DNA from: Anniella stebbinsi
Taxonomy: Eukaryota > Chordata > Lepidosauria > Squamata > Anniellidae
Direction of reading: 5' to 3'
Assembly: GCA_029215795.1 (NCBI GenBank)
Contig: JARDYH010000007.1
Coordinates: 66,890,763-66,954,762, forward strand
DNA: 64,000 bases
This document shows, in pieces, positions 11,902 through 48,532 of the stretch. The number at the start of each line of letters is the position of its first letter. Position 1 is the stretch's first letter. Both the position numbers and the translations under genes were made by a program. The notes beneath the pieces were generated by a model that saw nothing but the letters and a program-made list of their open reading frames with translations, was not told the DNA's origin and made no database searches.

Positions 11902-13272
11902 AAGGGTGAAGGGAATCCAGCTGCAGGAACATCTGGAATAGCCAGATCGGCTGTTCTCCACCCCACCCCCTTGAACAGTTGGTAACAGAGGAATGAGCTG
12001 GAACTTTCTCACACTTAAGTGGTTTCTAGCTTTTGTTTGTACAGCAGCGCTGGCAAAAAGCAAGGCTCTTTTTTTTAACCTCCTCTACACAGAGGGAGAC
12101 AGAGGAGAGAGAAACACACACACGAACTGGAGAGCCTCCTTAGGAACATCTCCTGCGTTTTTGCTCTTGTGGGTGCATCCTTCCCAAGTCACCTAGAACA
12201 GACTGGGGGGGGGATGTTCAGTAAGGCCCCTTCACCACCACCTCCTAATTCCTGCATTACAGCCCAATCCAATGCAAGTTTACTTGCAAGTAAGGCTCAC
12301 GACGTTCAGTGGGCGTGAGCATTAGTGTGACCCCTGAGGAGTGCGCAGAAAGCATGGCTGTGTGTGTCTGTCTCTCGCGCGCAAGAGGGGGTCGAGCTTT
12401 AAGGTGTCCCTCCATAGTTTTTGCCAAGTTCTTGCTTTGTCTAGATTTGGAAGGATCCCAACAAGATGTACAAGGGACAGGTTTCCCTTTATTCAGGCTG
12501 TCCTCTAGATGTGTTGGACTGCAACTCCCATCACTCCCAGCCGATGATGGGGTTGTAATCCGACCCTTTTGGAGTGCAACAAATTGGGGAAGGCTGATGT
12601 ATGTTTTCTGGAATGTTGGGGAAAGAATTACAGAAGTGGGTGCAAGCATAGGGACCCCCAGACGCCCCATGGATGCATTTCCTCAGAGTTGCTGGAGTGA
12701 CCCTTTTAAAAAGCACCTGGACTTTCCACTGGCAGTGGGTGGGGGTGGTTTTCACCAGGCCCCTTTTTGAAGGTCTTCAGGAAAGCTCTGAAGACCCACC
12801 AGTTTACGCTGGACCTTCCTGTGGTGTCTTATTGGTAATTTCTGGTTTTATGGGTAATTCCATATATAATGGATTTTTAAAACTGAATTATGTACTTCTT
12901 GATTTCTATTGTATCCACTTTGTATTATTTTTTATCTTGTACGCCCCAGGGTTCCACTCGTAAAGGTGGCCTAAAGATAATTTCAAATAAAGATAAATAA
13001 ATCCTTACACTAAATTGCCACAATTAAAAACAAATGCTCCTAAATCCATCCTACAGGACATGGGTTTGAGTCTTTCTGGAAAATGGCACCTTCCATGGAA
13101 GATACAAATCAGGTAGGAGCTTCCCCCCCTCCCCCAGAGCTTCCAAATTTTTCCATTGCTTTAAGATCCCCTAGGAGAGTTGAGGATCTCCCTCTCTTTA
13201 TCAGGGAACAATTTCTTTAAAAAATCAGGGGCGCTGGGTTCAAACTGCAAGACTGAAGCTTCTCCCTGGCCC

Positions 13273-13304
<32 letters not shown>

Positions 13305-14985
13305 TATTACACTTATATACCGTCCCATGGCCAGGCTGGGGCAGCTTGTGGTCTTCCAGATGTTTTGGCCTAAACTCTCATTAGCCCTAGCCAGCATAGC
13401 TGATGATGCAGACTCATGGGAGTCACAGGGCAAAACATCTGGAAGGCCATACATTGCCTACACCTGACATATGAGGTGATGTGTGTGTCTTTAAGGACAG
13501 AAGAAGAGCCCCAATGGATCTGACCCAAGGTCATAAGAACATCAGAAGAGCCCTGCTGGATCAGACCAAGGGTTCATCTGGTCCAGCATTCTGTTTTCAC
13601 AGTGGCCAATCAGCTGAGCCAATGAGAAACTCCCAACAGCACCCTCCTGCCCATGTTCCCCGGCAACCAGTGAATAGAGGTTTACTGCTTCTGATACTGG
13701 AGGCTGTACTTAGCCATCAGGACTAGTAACCTTGATAGCCTTCTCCTCCGGGAATTGATCCAACCCCCTTTTAAAGCCATCCAAATTGGTGGCCATCCTC
13801 ACATCTTGTGGTAGTGAATTCCATAGTTTGACTATGCGCTGTGGGAAGAAGCCCTTCCTTTGATCTGTCCTGAATCTCCCACCTCTGGTGCCATGATCCC
13901 TGCTCCCTCCAAGGTAAGTCCTGCCAACTTCAATGCTCTGCCACCTTCTCAGAGGTGATGCCCTCCAGATGTTTAGTACTTCAACGCCCTTTCCCCCCAG
14001 CCAGCACAGCCAACGGAACCAGGGATGCTGGGAGCTGTAGTCCTAAACGTCCGGAGGGGCCCAGGTTGGGCTAGGAGCGGGCAGTCCTGGTAGGAGCAGC
14101 GTCCCGTTTCCCCAGCGCCGCCGGCCAGCCGAGGCGCGCTCTGCCCATGGCCAGAGGCGCGCGCTCCGGCCCGGGGGCTGCTGGGCTCTCTCACCTCTTG
14201 CTGGGCGTGCCGGCGCCTCCGCCGCTGCGATCGCGCTGCCGCCGGTTCTTGAACCAGTTGCTGACCTGCGTGAGCGAGAGGCCGGTGTCGCGGGCCAGGC
14301 GGCGCTTCTGCTCGGGGCTCGGGTAGCGGCTGCGGCCGTAGGAGTCGCGCAGGGCGGCGCGGGAGCGGCGCTTGAAGCAGTACACCGTCTCCTCGCCGTC
14401 CCAGATGGTGCTGGGCAGCGGGAACTTCTTGCGCAGGCGGTACTTGTCCACGGCGCCCAGCGCGCGGCCCCGCGCCGCCTCGGCCTCGCGGTAGCGGGCG
14501 CGCAGGTACAGGTCCTGCAGGAAGGGGTGGTGGGGCGCGCCGAAGGGCCGGCTCTGCACCAGCCGGTACAGCTCGGCGAAGTCCCCGCGCTGGAAGGCCA
14601 GCAGCGCCCGCGCCTTGGCCAGGCTCTCGCCCGCCTGCGCCTCCAGGCAGCGCGCCTCGTCGTCGGCCGGCAGCGAGCCCAGGAAGCGGCCCAGCCGGCC
14701 CGGGTCGCCCGCCTGCAGCAGCGCCTCGCACACGCACGAGACCTGCTCGGCCGAGAAGCGCGGCGGCGGCGGTGGCGGCGGCGAGGACGGCGGCGGCGGA
14801 CAAGGCGCGCCCGCGGCAGGCGCGCCCGCGGCAGCCGCGCCCGACACGCCGCCGCCGCCCCCGTCGGGCTCAGCCTGGGCCGGCGCCGAAGTTGGCCGAA
14901 GTTGGCGCGCCTCCTCGGCGGCGCCCTCCGCCCCCGGCGGGCCTCGGCCGGGAGGCTCTGCGGGCTCCGCGGGGAAGGAGGCCAT
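7474..14985 (-). CDS. SIX5: SIX5 homeobox transcription factor (whole coding span)
   Basis: Three coding exons (14985-14195, 10480-9222, 8093-7474) join in phase to 889 aa; human SIX5 is about 739. The order is an acidic/Pro-rich N-terminus, a poly-Pro run (about 64-75), a SIX domain (about 76-190), a homeodomain (about 195-253, with [10 protein letters not shown] at 244-253), the family signature [14 protein letters not shown] over the exon 1/2 junction, a long Val/Pro/Gln-rich activation region, and the diagnostic C-terminus [19 protein letters not shown]5 binds MEF3-type sites and is silenced in human myotonic dystrophy 1. The first intron is 3.7 kb and the second 1.1 kb; both contain MITEs. 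In mammals SIX5 follows DMPK head-to-tail; here the two genes are divergent. The added length is mostly in exon 2 and in exon 1 low-complexity sequence. Confidence 0.96.
8365..8600 (+). repeat. Low-copy repeat, copy 2
   Basis: GGCTTGTTCACCTGCCTCTC start, CTTGCTCTCTGCC in the middle, CCTTCCAAAATCTGGAGC end; in SIX5 intron 2. Confidence 0.5.
8686..8795. mobile_element. Palindromic MITE, divergent copy
   Basis: CTCCAGATGTTTTGG and CCAAAACATCTGG form the stem. It lies in SIX5 intron 2. Confidence 0.5.
8959..9090. mobile_element. Palindromic MITE (ACAACTCCCATC family)
   Basis: CCTTCCCCAACCTGG at the left and GTAGTCCAACACATCTGG at the right; in SIX5 intron 2. Confidence 0.7.
9222..10480 (-). CDS. 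SIX5: SIX5 coding exon 2 (activation region)
   Basis: The acceptor CCTACAG ends at 10481, and AG+C restores the Ser of SESDGN. The donor GTATCT begins at 9221, phase 1. The product is rich in Val, Pro, Gln and Ser, with repeated units such as [24 protein letters not shown] and [24 protein letters not shown] near the end matches the SIX4/5 family. Confidence 0.95.
10590..10701. mobile_element. Palindromic MITE (ACAACTCCCATC family)
   Basis: Starts GCCTTCCCCAACCTGG; located 109 bases upstream of SIX5 exon 2. Confidence 0.7.
10821..10936. mobile_element. Palindromic MITE (ACAACTCCCATC family)
   Basis: Contains ATAATTCCCATCATCCCCCA and the inverse stem CCAACACATCTGGAG. Confidence 0.65.
11388..11545 (+). 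repeat. AGAACAT interspersed repeat, copy 1
   Basis: Begins AAGAACATAAGAAGG and GCTGGATCAGGCCAAAGGCC, then CCTGTTTCCCAC. Shared with copies at 13525, 36607 and 63890. Confidence 0.6.
11868..11896 (+). repeat. (AG)n microsatellite
   Basis: Uninterrupted GA/AG run in SIX5 intron 1. Confidence 0.9.
12497..12596. mobile_element. Palindromic MITE (ACAACTCCCATC family)
   Basis: CTCTAGATGTGTTGGACTGC followed by AACTCCCATCACTCCCAGC. Confidence 0.65.
12755..13000 (+). mobile_element. LINE 3' tail
   Basis: [14 protein letters not shown] frame followed by an AT-rich tail and AATAAA near 12988. Confidence 0.5.
13273..13310 (+). repeat. (ATT)n microsatellite
   Basis: About ten ATT units in SIX5 intron 1. 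Confidence 0.9.
13342..13452. mobile_element. Palindromic MITE (CAAAACATCTGG subtype)
   Basis: Stem CTTCCAGATGTTTTGGCC / CAAAACATCTGGAAGG. Confidence 0.65.
13525..13925 (+). repeat. AGAACAT interspersed repeat, longest copy
   Basis: Opens AAGAACATCAGAAGAGCCC; later GTAGTGAATTCCATAGTTTG and TCCTGAATCTCCCACC, a CR1-like antisense module. Confidence 0.7.
13959..14072. mobile_element. Palindromic MITE next to SIX5 exon 1
   Basis: GCCCTCCAGATGTTTAG to CCCAGGTTGGGC; about 120 bases inside SIX5 intron 1. Confidence 0.6.
14195..14985 (-). CDS. SIX5: SIX5 coding exon 1 (SIX domain and homeodomain)
   Basis: The ATG is at 14985-14983 ([11 protein letters not shown]). The donor GTGAGA begins at 14194 and leaves phase 2 (AG). 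The exon is very GC-rich and includes the Pro run followed by [15 protein letters not shown]. The homeodomain ends in [10 protein letters not shown]. Confidence 0.96.
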
Positions 14986-15600
14986 GTTCGGGCGCGGGAT
15001 TCCGGCCCCCCTCGCCTACCTCCGGCCCGGTCCCCTCCCCCTCCGGCCTCCTCCTCCTCCTCTCTCCCCTAGCCGTGCGGGTCTCCTCCCCCTTGGGCGC
15101 CGCCGTCCCCTCTCCACATCCTACAAGGCACGAGCCGCCGCCGCCCCCCGCCCCTTCCAGATGGAGTTTCCGCCCTCCCTACACTGGGAGCACCCGCCCC
15201 CCCGATCCTCAGTCCCCCCTCCCGATCTCACCCGCTGCCCCCCCCCCCCGAAATCTCTCCTCCCCGGGTCCTTGTAACTTTGCGCAAACTCCAGCCTCCC
15301 CGATCTCCCCCTTTGCCCCTTCTTCTTCCCTCCTCTTCTTTACTGGCCAACTCCCCCCCCCCCCACTTCTCCCTTTACTTTCTCTCTCTCTCTTCCCCCC
15401 CGCCCCCACCCCCGCTTTCCCTCTAACTTTCCTTTCTCCTCCCTTCGCCCTGCCTACTTTTCCCTCCCGGGCTCCTCCTCCTCCTCCTGCCGCCAGATCT
15501 CTCTCTCTCCCTCCCTCTCCCCCCCCCCGGCGCTCCTCCTACCCACACGCTGTCCCGCTCCTCTGCCAAGCCTGCTGCGTCCGGGAGCTTTGCAAATTCC
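14986..15600. promoter_or_regulatory. SIX5: SIX5 upstream region with long pyrimidine tract
   Basis: Directly upstream of the SIX5 ATG the plus strand is almost all C and T for about 500 bases (15000-15560), so the SIX5 sense strand is purine-rich. It joins the CpG-rich first exon and probably contains the start site. No TATA box is obvious. Confidence 0.5.
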
Positions 15601-16769
15601 ACGCCCCATTAGTTCTCCTGACCCCCACCCAACCCCCACGGCGAATATGGGGTTTCTGCGGAACTCCGGCTGCCGCCCCAAACGGCACTTTGGGCGAAGC
15701 GAGACCCGTTGAACGGTGTGGGACGCTCTTTGCTGGTTAAACGTGGCATCCGATTGCGCTGTTGTTTCTTTTCGGGTGGGGGGGGAGGAGGGGAGAGGAG
15801 GGGGCTTCCAGCCAGAAGATACCGCGCAAGCTATGCAGAGAATTCCTGTGCCACCCATTATAGGCTCGTTTGCGCAACCTCCGCCAGTGGTGTAAATTTC
15901 GAAGTTTGGCCACTCATCATGACAGCCCCCAAGGAGAGTCCAAAGATGCCAAACAGCCAGAGTGATGATCTATAGGAACAAACCATCCCTAACTGTTTCC
16001 ATCTCCACCAGAAGCTGGTGTTTTGTAAAGCAAAGGGGTCTCCGTGGGATCTCCGGTGCCCATTCCAGATCAAACCACCGCAAAGGAATAAAAAATATGT
16101 TTATTCAAGTAAGGGTAAAAACAGGGTAGCAGTAAGAAAATAGTGAGGATGCACAATAAAATGAAAGCAAATCCCCCTCCAGAAATACTGGGATAGTATC
16201 TCATATGAGCTTTGCGTAGAACAGACCTGCTGAAATGAATGAGGCAAGTTAGTTGTGACTAGCTTAAGTCCCATTCATTTCAGTGGGTCTATTCTATGTA
16301 GGATTAACGTTGGCTATTATCCGTGGTCGACCTAAAACCGATTAACTGAGAAATCTAAGAGAACGCTTGATGTATGTCAGGATCTCTTGCTGACATTCCT
16401 TACAGGGTCCTCCGTTGGTCAAGGAAGACGGACAGCGTCCAAGCAGGGGCCGGGAAGGCACAACTCAACAGGGGCTTTAGGCCATGTGATATCCTTTTTG
16501 GTTGTGGGTGACTTTGATTGACAGCCACAATAGGATTGGCCAGTGGGCATCAAGATTTATTGAGAAGGGATGCCCAAGGAAGAGGACAGTCAGTGTCAGC
16601 ATTTACCTTGGGAAGGTGAGAAGCAGCTGGAATGGGCCCAATCCTTCCCTGTCAGGCAGCGCTGTGTATCTGCAGGTTGGGACACGACTGGCTGGTTTGC
16701 ACCCACGTGGAGGCTGTGTTTCCAACCGCTACATGGAAATTTAAAATGTCAGGCTTTAGGACAGAGTTG

Positions 16770-16889
16770 GACCACTGGTAGCCCTCCAGATGTTTTGGCC
16801 TACAACTCCCATCAGCCCTAGCCAGCATGGTCAATGGTGGTGGTGGGTGGAAGTTGTAGTCCAAAACATCTGGAGAGCCAGAAGTTGCC
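16770..16889. mobile_element. Palindromic MITE (CAAAACATCTGG subtype)
   Basis: CTCCAGATGTTTTGGCCTAC and the inverse; central AACTCCCATCAGCCCTAGCC. Confidence 0.7.
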
Positions 16890-17134
16890 CATCCCTGCAT
16901 TAGGGTATTGTGACGATACATTGTTCGCCCCGATATAGGGAACTCTCGCCAAGAAGGACTTCAGAAGAGCAGCCCTGGTGAGTTGGGCAGAAGATCCACC
17001 TCGTTGGGATCCTGTTTCCCACAGTGGCCCACTAGGTGCCCCTCCAGTAATTCCCCCCCCCAGCAAAGCCGAGCCAATTTCCATTGGAGGATCCTTGTCT
17101 CCCACCCACCCCTCCCCCCTTTAGGTGACTTTAA

Positions 17135-17255
17135 AGCAGAGATGGACAACTTCTGGCCCTTCAAATGTTTTGCCCTATAACTCCCAACATCCCTCACCGT
17201 TGGCTATGCTGGCTAGGCTTGATGGGAGTTTTAGGCCAAAACACTCACAAGATGC
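17135..17255. mobile_element. Palindromic MITE (CAAAACATCTGG subtype)
   Basis: CCTTCAAATGTTTTGCCC with ATAACTCCCAACATCC and an inverse arm. Confidence 0.6.
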
Positions 17256-18039
17256 TCATCCTTACTTTAAAGTAAAAGTCACTAGCCTAGTGTTAAAAGA
17301 TCTTCACTTGCCCACAGGCTAAATTCAAGTGCTAGACCTGTTCTTTCTAGGCCCCAAATGGCCTGTGACCAGGATATTGGAAGGACTGTCTCCTCTTGCA
17401 TTAACATGCCCCGGGAATTAGCATCTTCCTCAGACACATTTCTCCAACTTCCAGAGAGGGGGCCTTTTAGTTGGTGGCACCCAAACGTTGCTCCCATCCT
17501 AGCCCTCTTTACCTGGCACCTTTTGTTGTGATCTTTTAGGCACCAGGGAAAGTCTGTAATGGCATCTCTATCTAGCCTTCAGTGGCTTTTAATCGGTGCT
17601 AATTGTTTTTTAAAAATTGCCTTTAGTTTGCTGCTGTTTGTTCTTCAGATGAGTTTTGAGGGCTTCAGTGGCTTGAGGGCTTTTTGTTTGTTTGTTAATG
17701 GAAATGAAAGAAAAGAGGAAATGCTATGGATGGCTGGTAGTCCAGCTGTCCCTGATAAAACTCTCTCTCCTCTTTTGCATTTTGTGGGAAAGACAGAGGG
17801 TCTCCACGTGTGCTGGAATTAGTAGAGTTCTGAGGGGGCAGAATGGACCATACTACTCAGACAGCCGGTAGGAAATCATATTTTGAATGACCCCTGTAAA
17901 TGGAAAACTAGAATGTCAGGGAAGAAAGTTTGCTTTGGGGGAGTGTGCACGCACTTTGCTGGCTGTGCTGATTTTCTGTCTGCAAGCAGATTTTAATGCA
18001 TGGGAGAATTCAAGGATGCTGTAGTCTTGAAGTGGTACG

Positions 18040-18380
18040 GTCCCCTCGTTCTGCTGTTACACTACATTGGAGGGGCGCGTGTGTTGCCCCAACATTCATC
18101 ACTTTATACTTGCTTAAACAGTACCGCATTTGCCATTTTAATATTCATTCTCCCAGTTTGGAGAGGTCCTTTGGGAGCTCTTCACAATCCCTTTATATTT
18201 TTACCGCCCGAAATAATTTGGTGTCTTCAGCAAATTTGGCCACTTCACGGCTCCTCCCTAACTCCAGATGATTCATGAATGAGTTAAAAGGCACTGGTCT
18301 GAGTACAGATTCTTGTGAGAGCCTGCTGTTTACTTCCTTCCATTGTGGTTTGGCTTCCAGGGTGGTGTACAACAACATAG
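18040..18380 (-). mobile_element. CR1-type LINE reverse-transcriptase fragment
   Basis: The minus-strand frame reads LSQESVLRPVPFNSFMNHLE and then KFAEDTKLFRAV, matching the region around the RT active site (FADD is now FAED). It is broken and inactive. Confidence 0.65.
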
Positions 18381-20084
18381 AAATTGTTTATTCCTTTTAT
18401 TATTAAATAAAATAAAAGGCACATGGTTCAAATAAATGAATTGTTATTCACTGTCTTGAGTGTTCTAATTGTAAACTACCTCACTTTGAGCTGAGAGGAA
18501 CTTTTAAATAAATAAATTGCAGGTGTTCAGGTGACAATGATTGCTACACAGGTGTTTTTCCATGTCTTTCTTGGCCCTGTGGTCAGGTATCCCATGCACA
18601 CCTATGGATCTGCTGGCATTTTAAAATATGGAAAAGGGAACTGCATGACAGGCAGAAATTCAACTGGTGAACACCCTCCATCTCCAAGATATTAAAAACT
18701 TTACCAGTTGGCTTTTTTTTGCCTGTAATGCGCCTCTTAAAGGAACAGGAGCCCTTTGAGGGAGGAAATGGTGGCAACTCTAACCGCTATTTTTGCATGG
18801 CTTTTTAAAAACAGCTGATGCATTTACACAAAAGCCAAGGCTGCAGAACAAGATTAAAAACAGCGGTGCTTCTGGAGAGTTGGCAGGGACCCTGGCACCA
18901 GCAAATGTTATCGTGATCTCAGCGGTTGACCTTAAGCAAGCCATTTTTTCTCAACCTCATTTTCTGTCCCCAACCTGTAATATCTATATAAGCAAACATT
19001 CATGTAACACTTATTGTTAGAGATCTACCTGGCTGATTTCGCTCATTTTTTAAAAAAACTGAAGCTTGAGCAGTGTAGACATGCAGAAAATTGAGAAACT
19101 TTGAAAAAGTTCAAAGCTCAAGCTTTTATAGCAAAACAGCATGTTTATTTGCACTGCGCCGAACAGCAGCTGATCTGACATCATGTGTTTTCAACCTGAA
19201 ACTCAAGTGCTAAATGACCTTTTTAAAAAAAGCATTTTCCCCACACTTTGCCGGTTTATTTGCATACCAGACACGTTTTTCTCATATTTGTTTTGTTTCC
19301 ACTTTGAAAAAAGCAGGATTCAGTGCCGGTTTTGTGTATCAGATTGTTTAAGCTAATTTTGTTTTGTTTTCTCAGACTACTAGCCCCGTGGTGACACGGA
19401 GTTTACATTAAGGAGGGAAGAATCATACTGATCTAGCTTAGTGAGAAAATAAATGTAAAGCACGTTGAAAGCTAACAGAGAAATGCTATGTACATTTACT
19501 CAATGGTAAGCCAGGGTGTGTTCAGTGGAACTTACTTCCAGGGAAGTGTGCATCCAATTGCCGTGCCTGTGTTGCTCTGAGTTCAGTTCTTTCTTGCCAT
19601 AACTCCAGAGTGTCCTGCAAGTTCCAGAATGGACACAAGACGGCACTGTTGCACATGGAAGCTGGTCTAGTTGGCGCAGGGATGAAACCTACAAATTCTA
19701 TGATGGGCTATTATCCAGGAGTTGATATTCAGGGGTAACAAACCCATTTGCCCAGACAAGGAATTCTATGGGCGTATTTATCATGTCTACTCAACGACAA
19801 CCACTGGGAGATGGTGAGCTTGGCCTATCTAGTTATTTTAAGGATAACTCCAGCCTACTGAGTTATTATTCCTTTGGGGTCTCAGTATTTGACCTTTTAC
19901 TCGTATTGGGTTAACAGAAAACAATATAAATATTTATGAATTGAAAGTTTACTACTTCACATAAATAACTAGTTAGGACTCTTCTCCAAGCACTGAATTC
20001 CACCTTTGATCCCAGGATTTGCAGGGATGTGGGTTATGTGCAAGCTGCTCCCATTTTCTGTAATTGGTGTGATCGGAGGTTGCC

Positions 20085-20350
20085 AGTGTGACGTACAAAC
20101 CTGGGACCCTTAGGTTGTTAAGGGGTTAAACCCAGTGGTTAACCCAAAAACAAACCATAGGTTAATTGCTGGGTTGTTTAGCCCCCTCAAACAAGCCACT
20201 GAACTGGCTTCGCACATCATGTTGATAACCTCTGAACACATAGATCAGAGGTTGTTTACAGAAACCAGAAGCAGTTTACAGGCAGTGCAAATCTCACAAC
20301 TTGTGGGTTAAATAACCCACGATTTGCCACTGTGATATGTGAACTGGCTT
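20085..20350. repeat. GGTTAA-rich palindromic repeat, copy 1
   Basis: Several GGTTAA / TTAACC and GGGTTGTTTAG units in inverted order; related to 53085-53335. Confidence 0.5.
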
Positions 20351-21869
20351 AAAAATTCACCACCACCCCATCCAGCTCCTGTGAAAATCACAGCTAATTG
20401 AAGAAGGATCAGGGAATTCTGAGTGGGTTGGCAGATGATGTCAATGACCCTGCTAATAAAGAGGTGCTGGAACTGCATCCTTCAGAGCTCTGGTTCCGCT
20501 ACACCACAGCTATTTACTTTGATAGATACCCTCCATTATCCCCCATGTATAGGCCCAACTGGACCTTCTAGGACCCCCCCTTCTCTACACTGCTCCCCCC
20601 AGATAGCCAGGCCACTGCTGGGGAGGGGAGAGGAAGCACTGTTTGTTAACTTTGCCCTCTCCTTGCTTCCACTCCGCTACAACACAGACGGGGGTCCTTG
20701 AGACATATGGAAAGGGCGCCCCTCCTCCAAGGGAAGAGGGTTTGCCAAGTACTGCTTTAGAACAAATCAAGTAGCCAGAAGGTGAGGGATATAAATTTAA
20801 GCAAATGCTGGGGGGGTGGGGGGAGGTGAGAGCCAGGACAATCCATCCCCTGGTGGCCAAAAATCCTGGCTGCTCCATTGCTTGATTTAGGCTCATGGAA
20901 TGCCTCGTTCTAAATTTAGCTCGGTGGAGACCAGCCAGAAGGACAGGGAGGATGTGGGGCGGGTATCCATGCAGCTGAGCCTGTGCCCCCTCCCCCAGTG
21001 CTTCAGGAGGGACCAATCCACCAACACTGGCCCAGGGGGCCAATCCCCAATTTCTCTGAAGGGCCAGGAGGAGGACAGGCGCTGGTTTTGGCTGAGCATT
21101 CACACAGGAACTTCAAACATCTTTTGTTTTTCAAAGATATCCTAGGTTCCTCCCTGGTTATTTATTTCTTTTTGCAGCTGCGCCTCTCTCTGCCCTTCTC
21201 TGGTTTTTCTCAACGCTTGGAGCATCCTTGGGAAGCTAGCTTGCAGCTCATACCATTACAATGTTTCATATCTAAACTGAGAGGAGCTCCAGCCCCCCCA
21301 CCCCCAAACTCCTCGGTGACTCCCCAGGTGCTTACAAGACAGCTGTTTTTAACTGGTGACAAGGTTAGGGCCCACTGTTCATGCTCAGAGGCATGTTTGG
21401 AATGGAAAACCAATTCCAGAGCTGAGCCGGTTTCTTCAAGTCGAATCTTGCCTCTTCTGGCTCCACCGAGGCCCTTGGAGGCAGCAAAGGGCTGTGTTTT
21501 GACAAGAGTGTGAACACTTTCGGCAAAACATCCACCTGTGGAATCATCCACGCACGGGACAATCGACAGGTGCAATTTACAGGGATTCCGACATGGCATC
21601 TTTCCAGACACGGATTCTTTAAATATTCCTCCCTAAGCATCACTTCATCTTACTGCGTTTTCCCTTTCAGGCTCCTCTCTTTTGAAAGTATACTTGTCCC
21701 TCCATGGGCTGCGGCGTTCCATTTTGCAAGATTTATCCGTTTCCCCCTATGCATTTCAATCATTTATTTGGGGAGATGAATATTCAAGGCCGAGCTCACC
21801 AGCAAAGCCTTTTGTAATGTGAGAGGTTGGCCCGCTGCTGCTGTTTCTGCGGTGGGTCACTCTCGCCGG

Positions 21870-21978
21870 CGCCTTCCCCAAGCGGCCTCCATCCAGGTGT
21901 GTCTGACTACAACTCGCATCACGGGCCATCCCAGCTGGGGGTGATGGGAGTTGTAATCCCGCGGGTTGGGGGAAGGCT
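21870..21978. mobile_element. Palindromic MITE (ACAACTCCCATC family)
   Basis: GCCTTCCCCAAGCGGCC to GGGTTGGGGGAAGGC. Confidence 0.65.
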
Positions 21979-23288
21979 GGACGCTTGCAACTAACGTCCC
22001 GCTTTATTTTAAAGCCACAAAACCCCACACCTGTTTGTTTGGGAAGGAGCTCCAGCTCACATCGACGGGAGCGACCCCGGAGTAAACAAGGCCGGGCCGG
22101 TCGCGCTGATTTCAGTGCACCGGGGAGGGGGGGGGGGGTGCGAGCACAGCAGCAGGAGGCGCGTGCTACTCCCGACGAATCGGCCCCAGAGAGCGAGAAG
22201 GACGTGACCTTGAGCCGCCGGCCCGGCTGCCCTGCTTGCGCCCACTAGTTGCTGCGGAGCTCCCCGGCCCATGGCCGACGGCACCCGGGCGTCCTTCTGG
22301 CCCGGGCCCGCAAGGGAGCGAAGGGGGTTAAGGAGGAGGCCAGGCCCTTGGCCTCCGACTCCAGGCCTGGGACCTTTCAACGGCCCCGGGGCTGTTTGCG
22401 CCTGCGGCTGTCCGGGCCCTGGCCCGGCTGGGCAGAGCGCGAGGACGAGCGGCGAGGCCAGGCGGGGCCTTCCGGGGGCGGGAAGGGGCCGCCTGGCCGA
22501 CGGGCTGGCATGCGGAGCCGGGGCGGGGAGAGGGGCGGGGAGAGGGCGGGTGTTTTTCCCCGGCCGCGCAACAACAGAGCCTGGACAGCAGGGGTGCGGG
22601 GGACGCGCGTGTCACGAAGTCGAGGCGCTGCTCGGGCCGGGGGCTTGTCTGCGTCTGGGCGCGCGAGGGAAGGGGAAGGCGCCGAGCGGCGTTGTCGGGG
22701 CCCGCGGAAGACTCTGTGTGTGCGTGTGCGCGCGACATAAGAGCGCACGGGGCGCTTCCAGCGGGGAAAGCGGGAGCGGGGCGGTGCAGGAGACGGGGAG
22801 AGGGTCCGTGCGCGCCTTCGGAAGGAGCGCCCCGGCCGGGCGCCAAGGTGGCAGGCGGCGCCGGAGCGCGCGGAGGAAAGTTTGCGTCCGGCGTGTGCGC
22901 GGGGAGAAGCGAGGGGGGTCTGGCCGAGGGAGACGGGGAGCGGCCCCGCGAGCGCGGAAGGGCGCGGAAGGCGGCCGCGAGGGTGGCGTCGCCCGAGGGG
23001 CTTCGATGCTTGTCAGCGAGCCAACGCCTGCCTGGAGCGGAGCCGTCTTGAAATGACCTTTTGGCCCGCCAGGGAGTGAACGGCCTCCGCCTCCTCCGCC
23101 TGCCGGCCCGCCCGCGAGTCCCCTCGGCCCTCTCCGCCGCTCTGGAGCAGCCTGGGGACTTCAAGCAGCGGCCGGGTTGAGAGCCCAGGAAGAAGATGCC
23201 TGCGGCCTCCATGGGCCGGGGGGCCGCCCACCTAGCATAGGCCCCGGCAGCTGCAGCGGGCCGTCGCCGTCGGGAGGCGCGGCGGCAG

Positions 23289-23306
23289 CGGCGGCGGCGG
23301 CGGCGG
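23289..23306 (+). repeat. DMPK: Short (CGG)6 in DMPK 5' leader
   Basis: Six CGG units lie 38 bases before the DMPK ATG, preceded by GGCGGCA. The reading frame here is open in frame with DMPK and would give poly-Ala, but no in-frame upstream ATG is present, only a TTG at 23177. Confidence 0.8.
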
Positions 23307-23344
23307 CCGTTGCCGTGACCCCGGGCCCCCGCGAGGCCCCCGCC

Positions 23345-48532
<25,188 letters not shown>

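Larger units (their letters stand above)
10481..14194 (-). other. SIX5: SIX5 intron 1
   Basis: GT-AG intron of 3.7 kb carrying at least six palindromic MITE copies, a LINE tail, an (ATT)n run, an (AG)n run and an AGAACAT-type repeat. I see no extra exon. Confidence 0.85.
15601..22030. other. Intergenic region between SIX5 and DMPK
   Basis: No coding exon is recognisable. Repeats present include a CR1-type reverse-transcriptase fragment (18040-18380), several palindromic MITEs, a GGTTAA/TTAACC-rich repeat (20085-20350) and CACAATCCTA-type repeats. The remainder is unassigned. Confidence 0.6.

Noticed and set aside
14527..15740. Long plus-strand open frames opposite SIX5 exon 1
   Set aside because: Mirror of the GC-rich exon and the pyrimidine tract; no conserved motif.
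23177..23344. N-terminal extension of DMPK with poly-Ala
   Set aside because: The frame is open but begins at TTG; the ATG at 23345 has a strong context and matches the family start.
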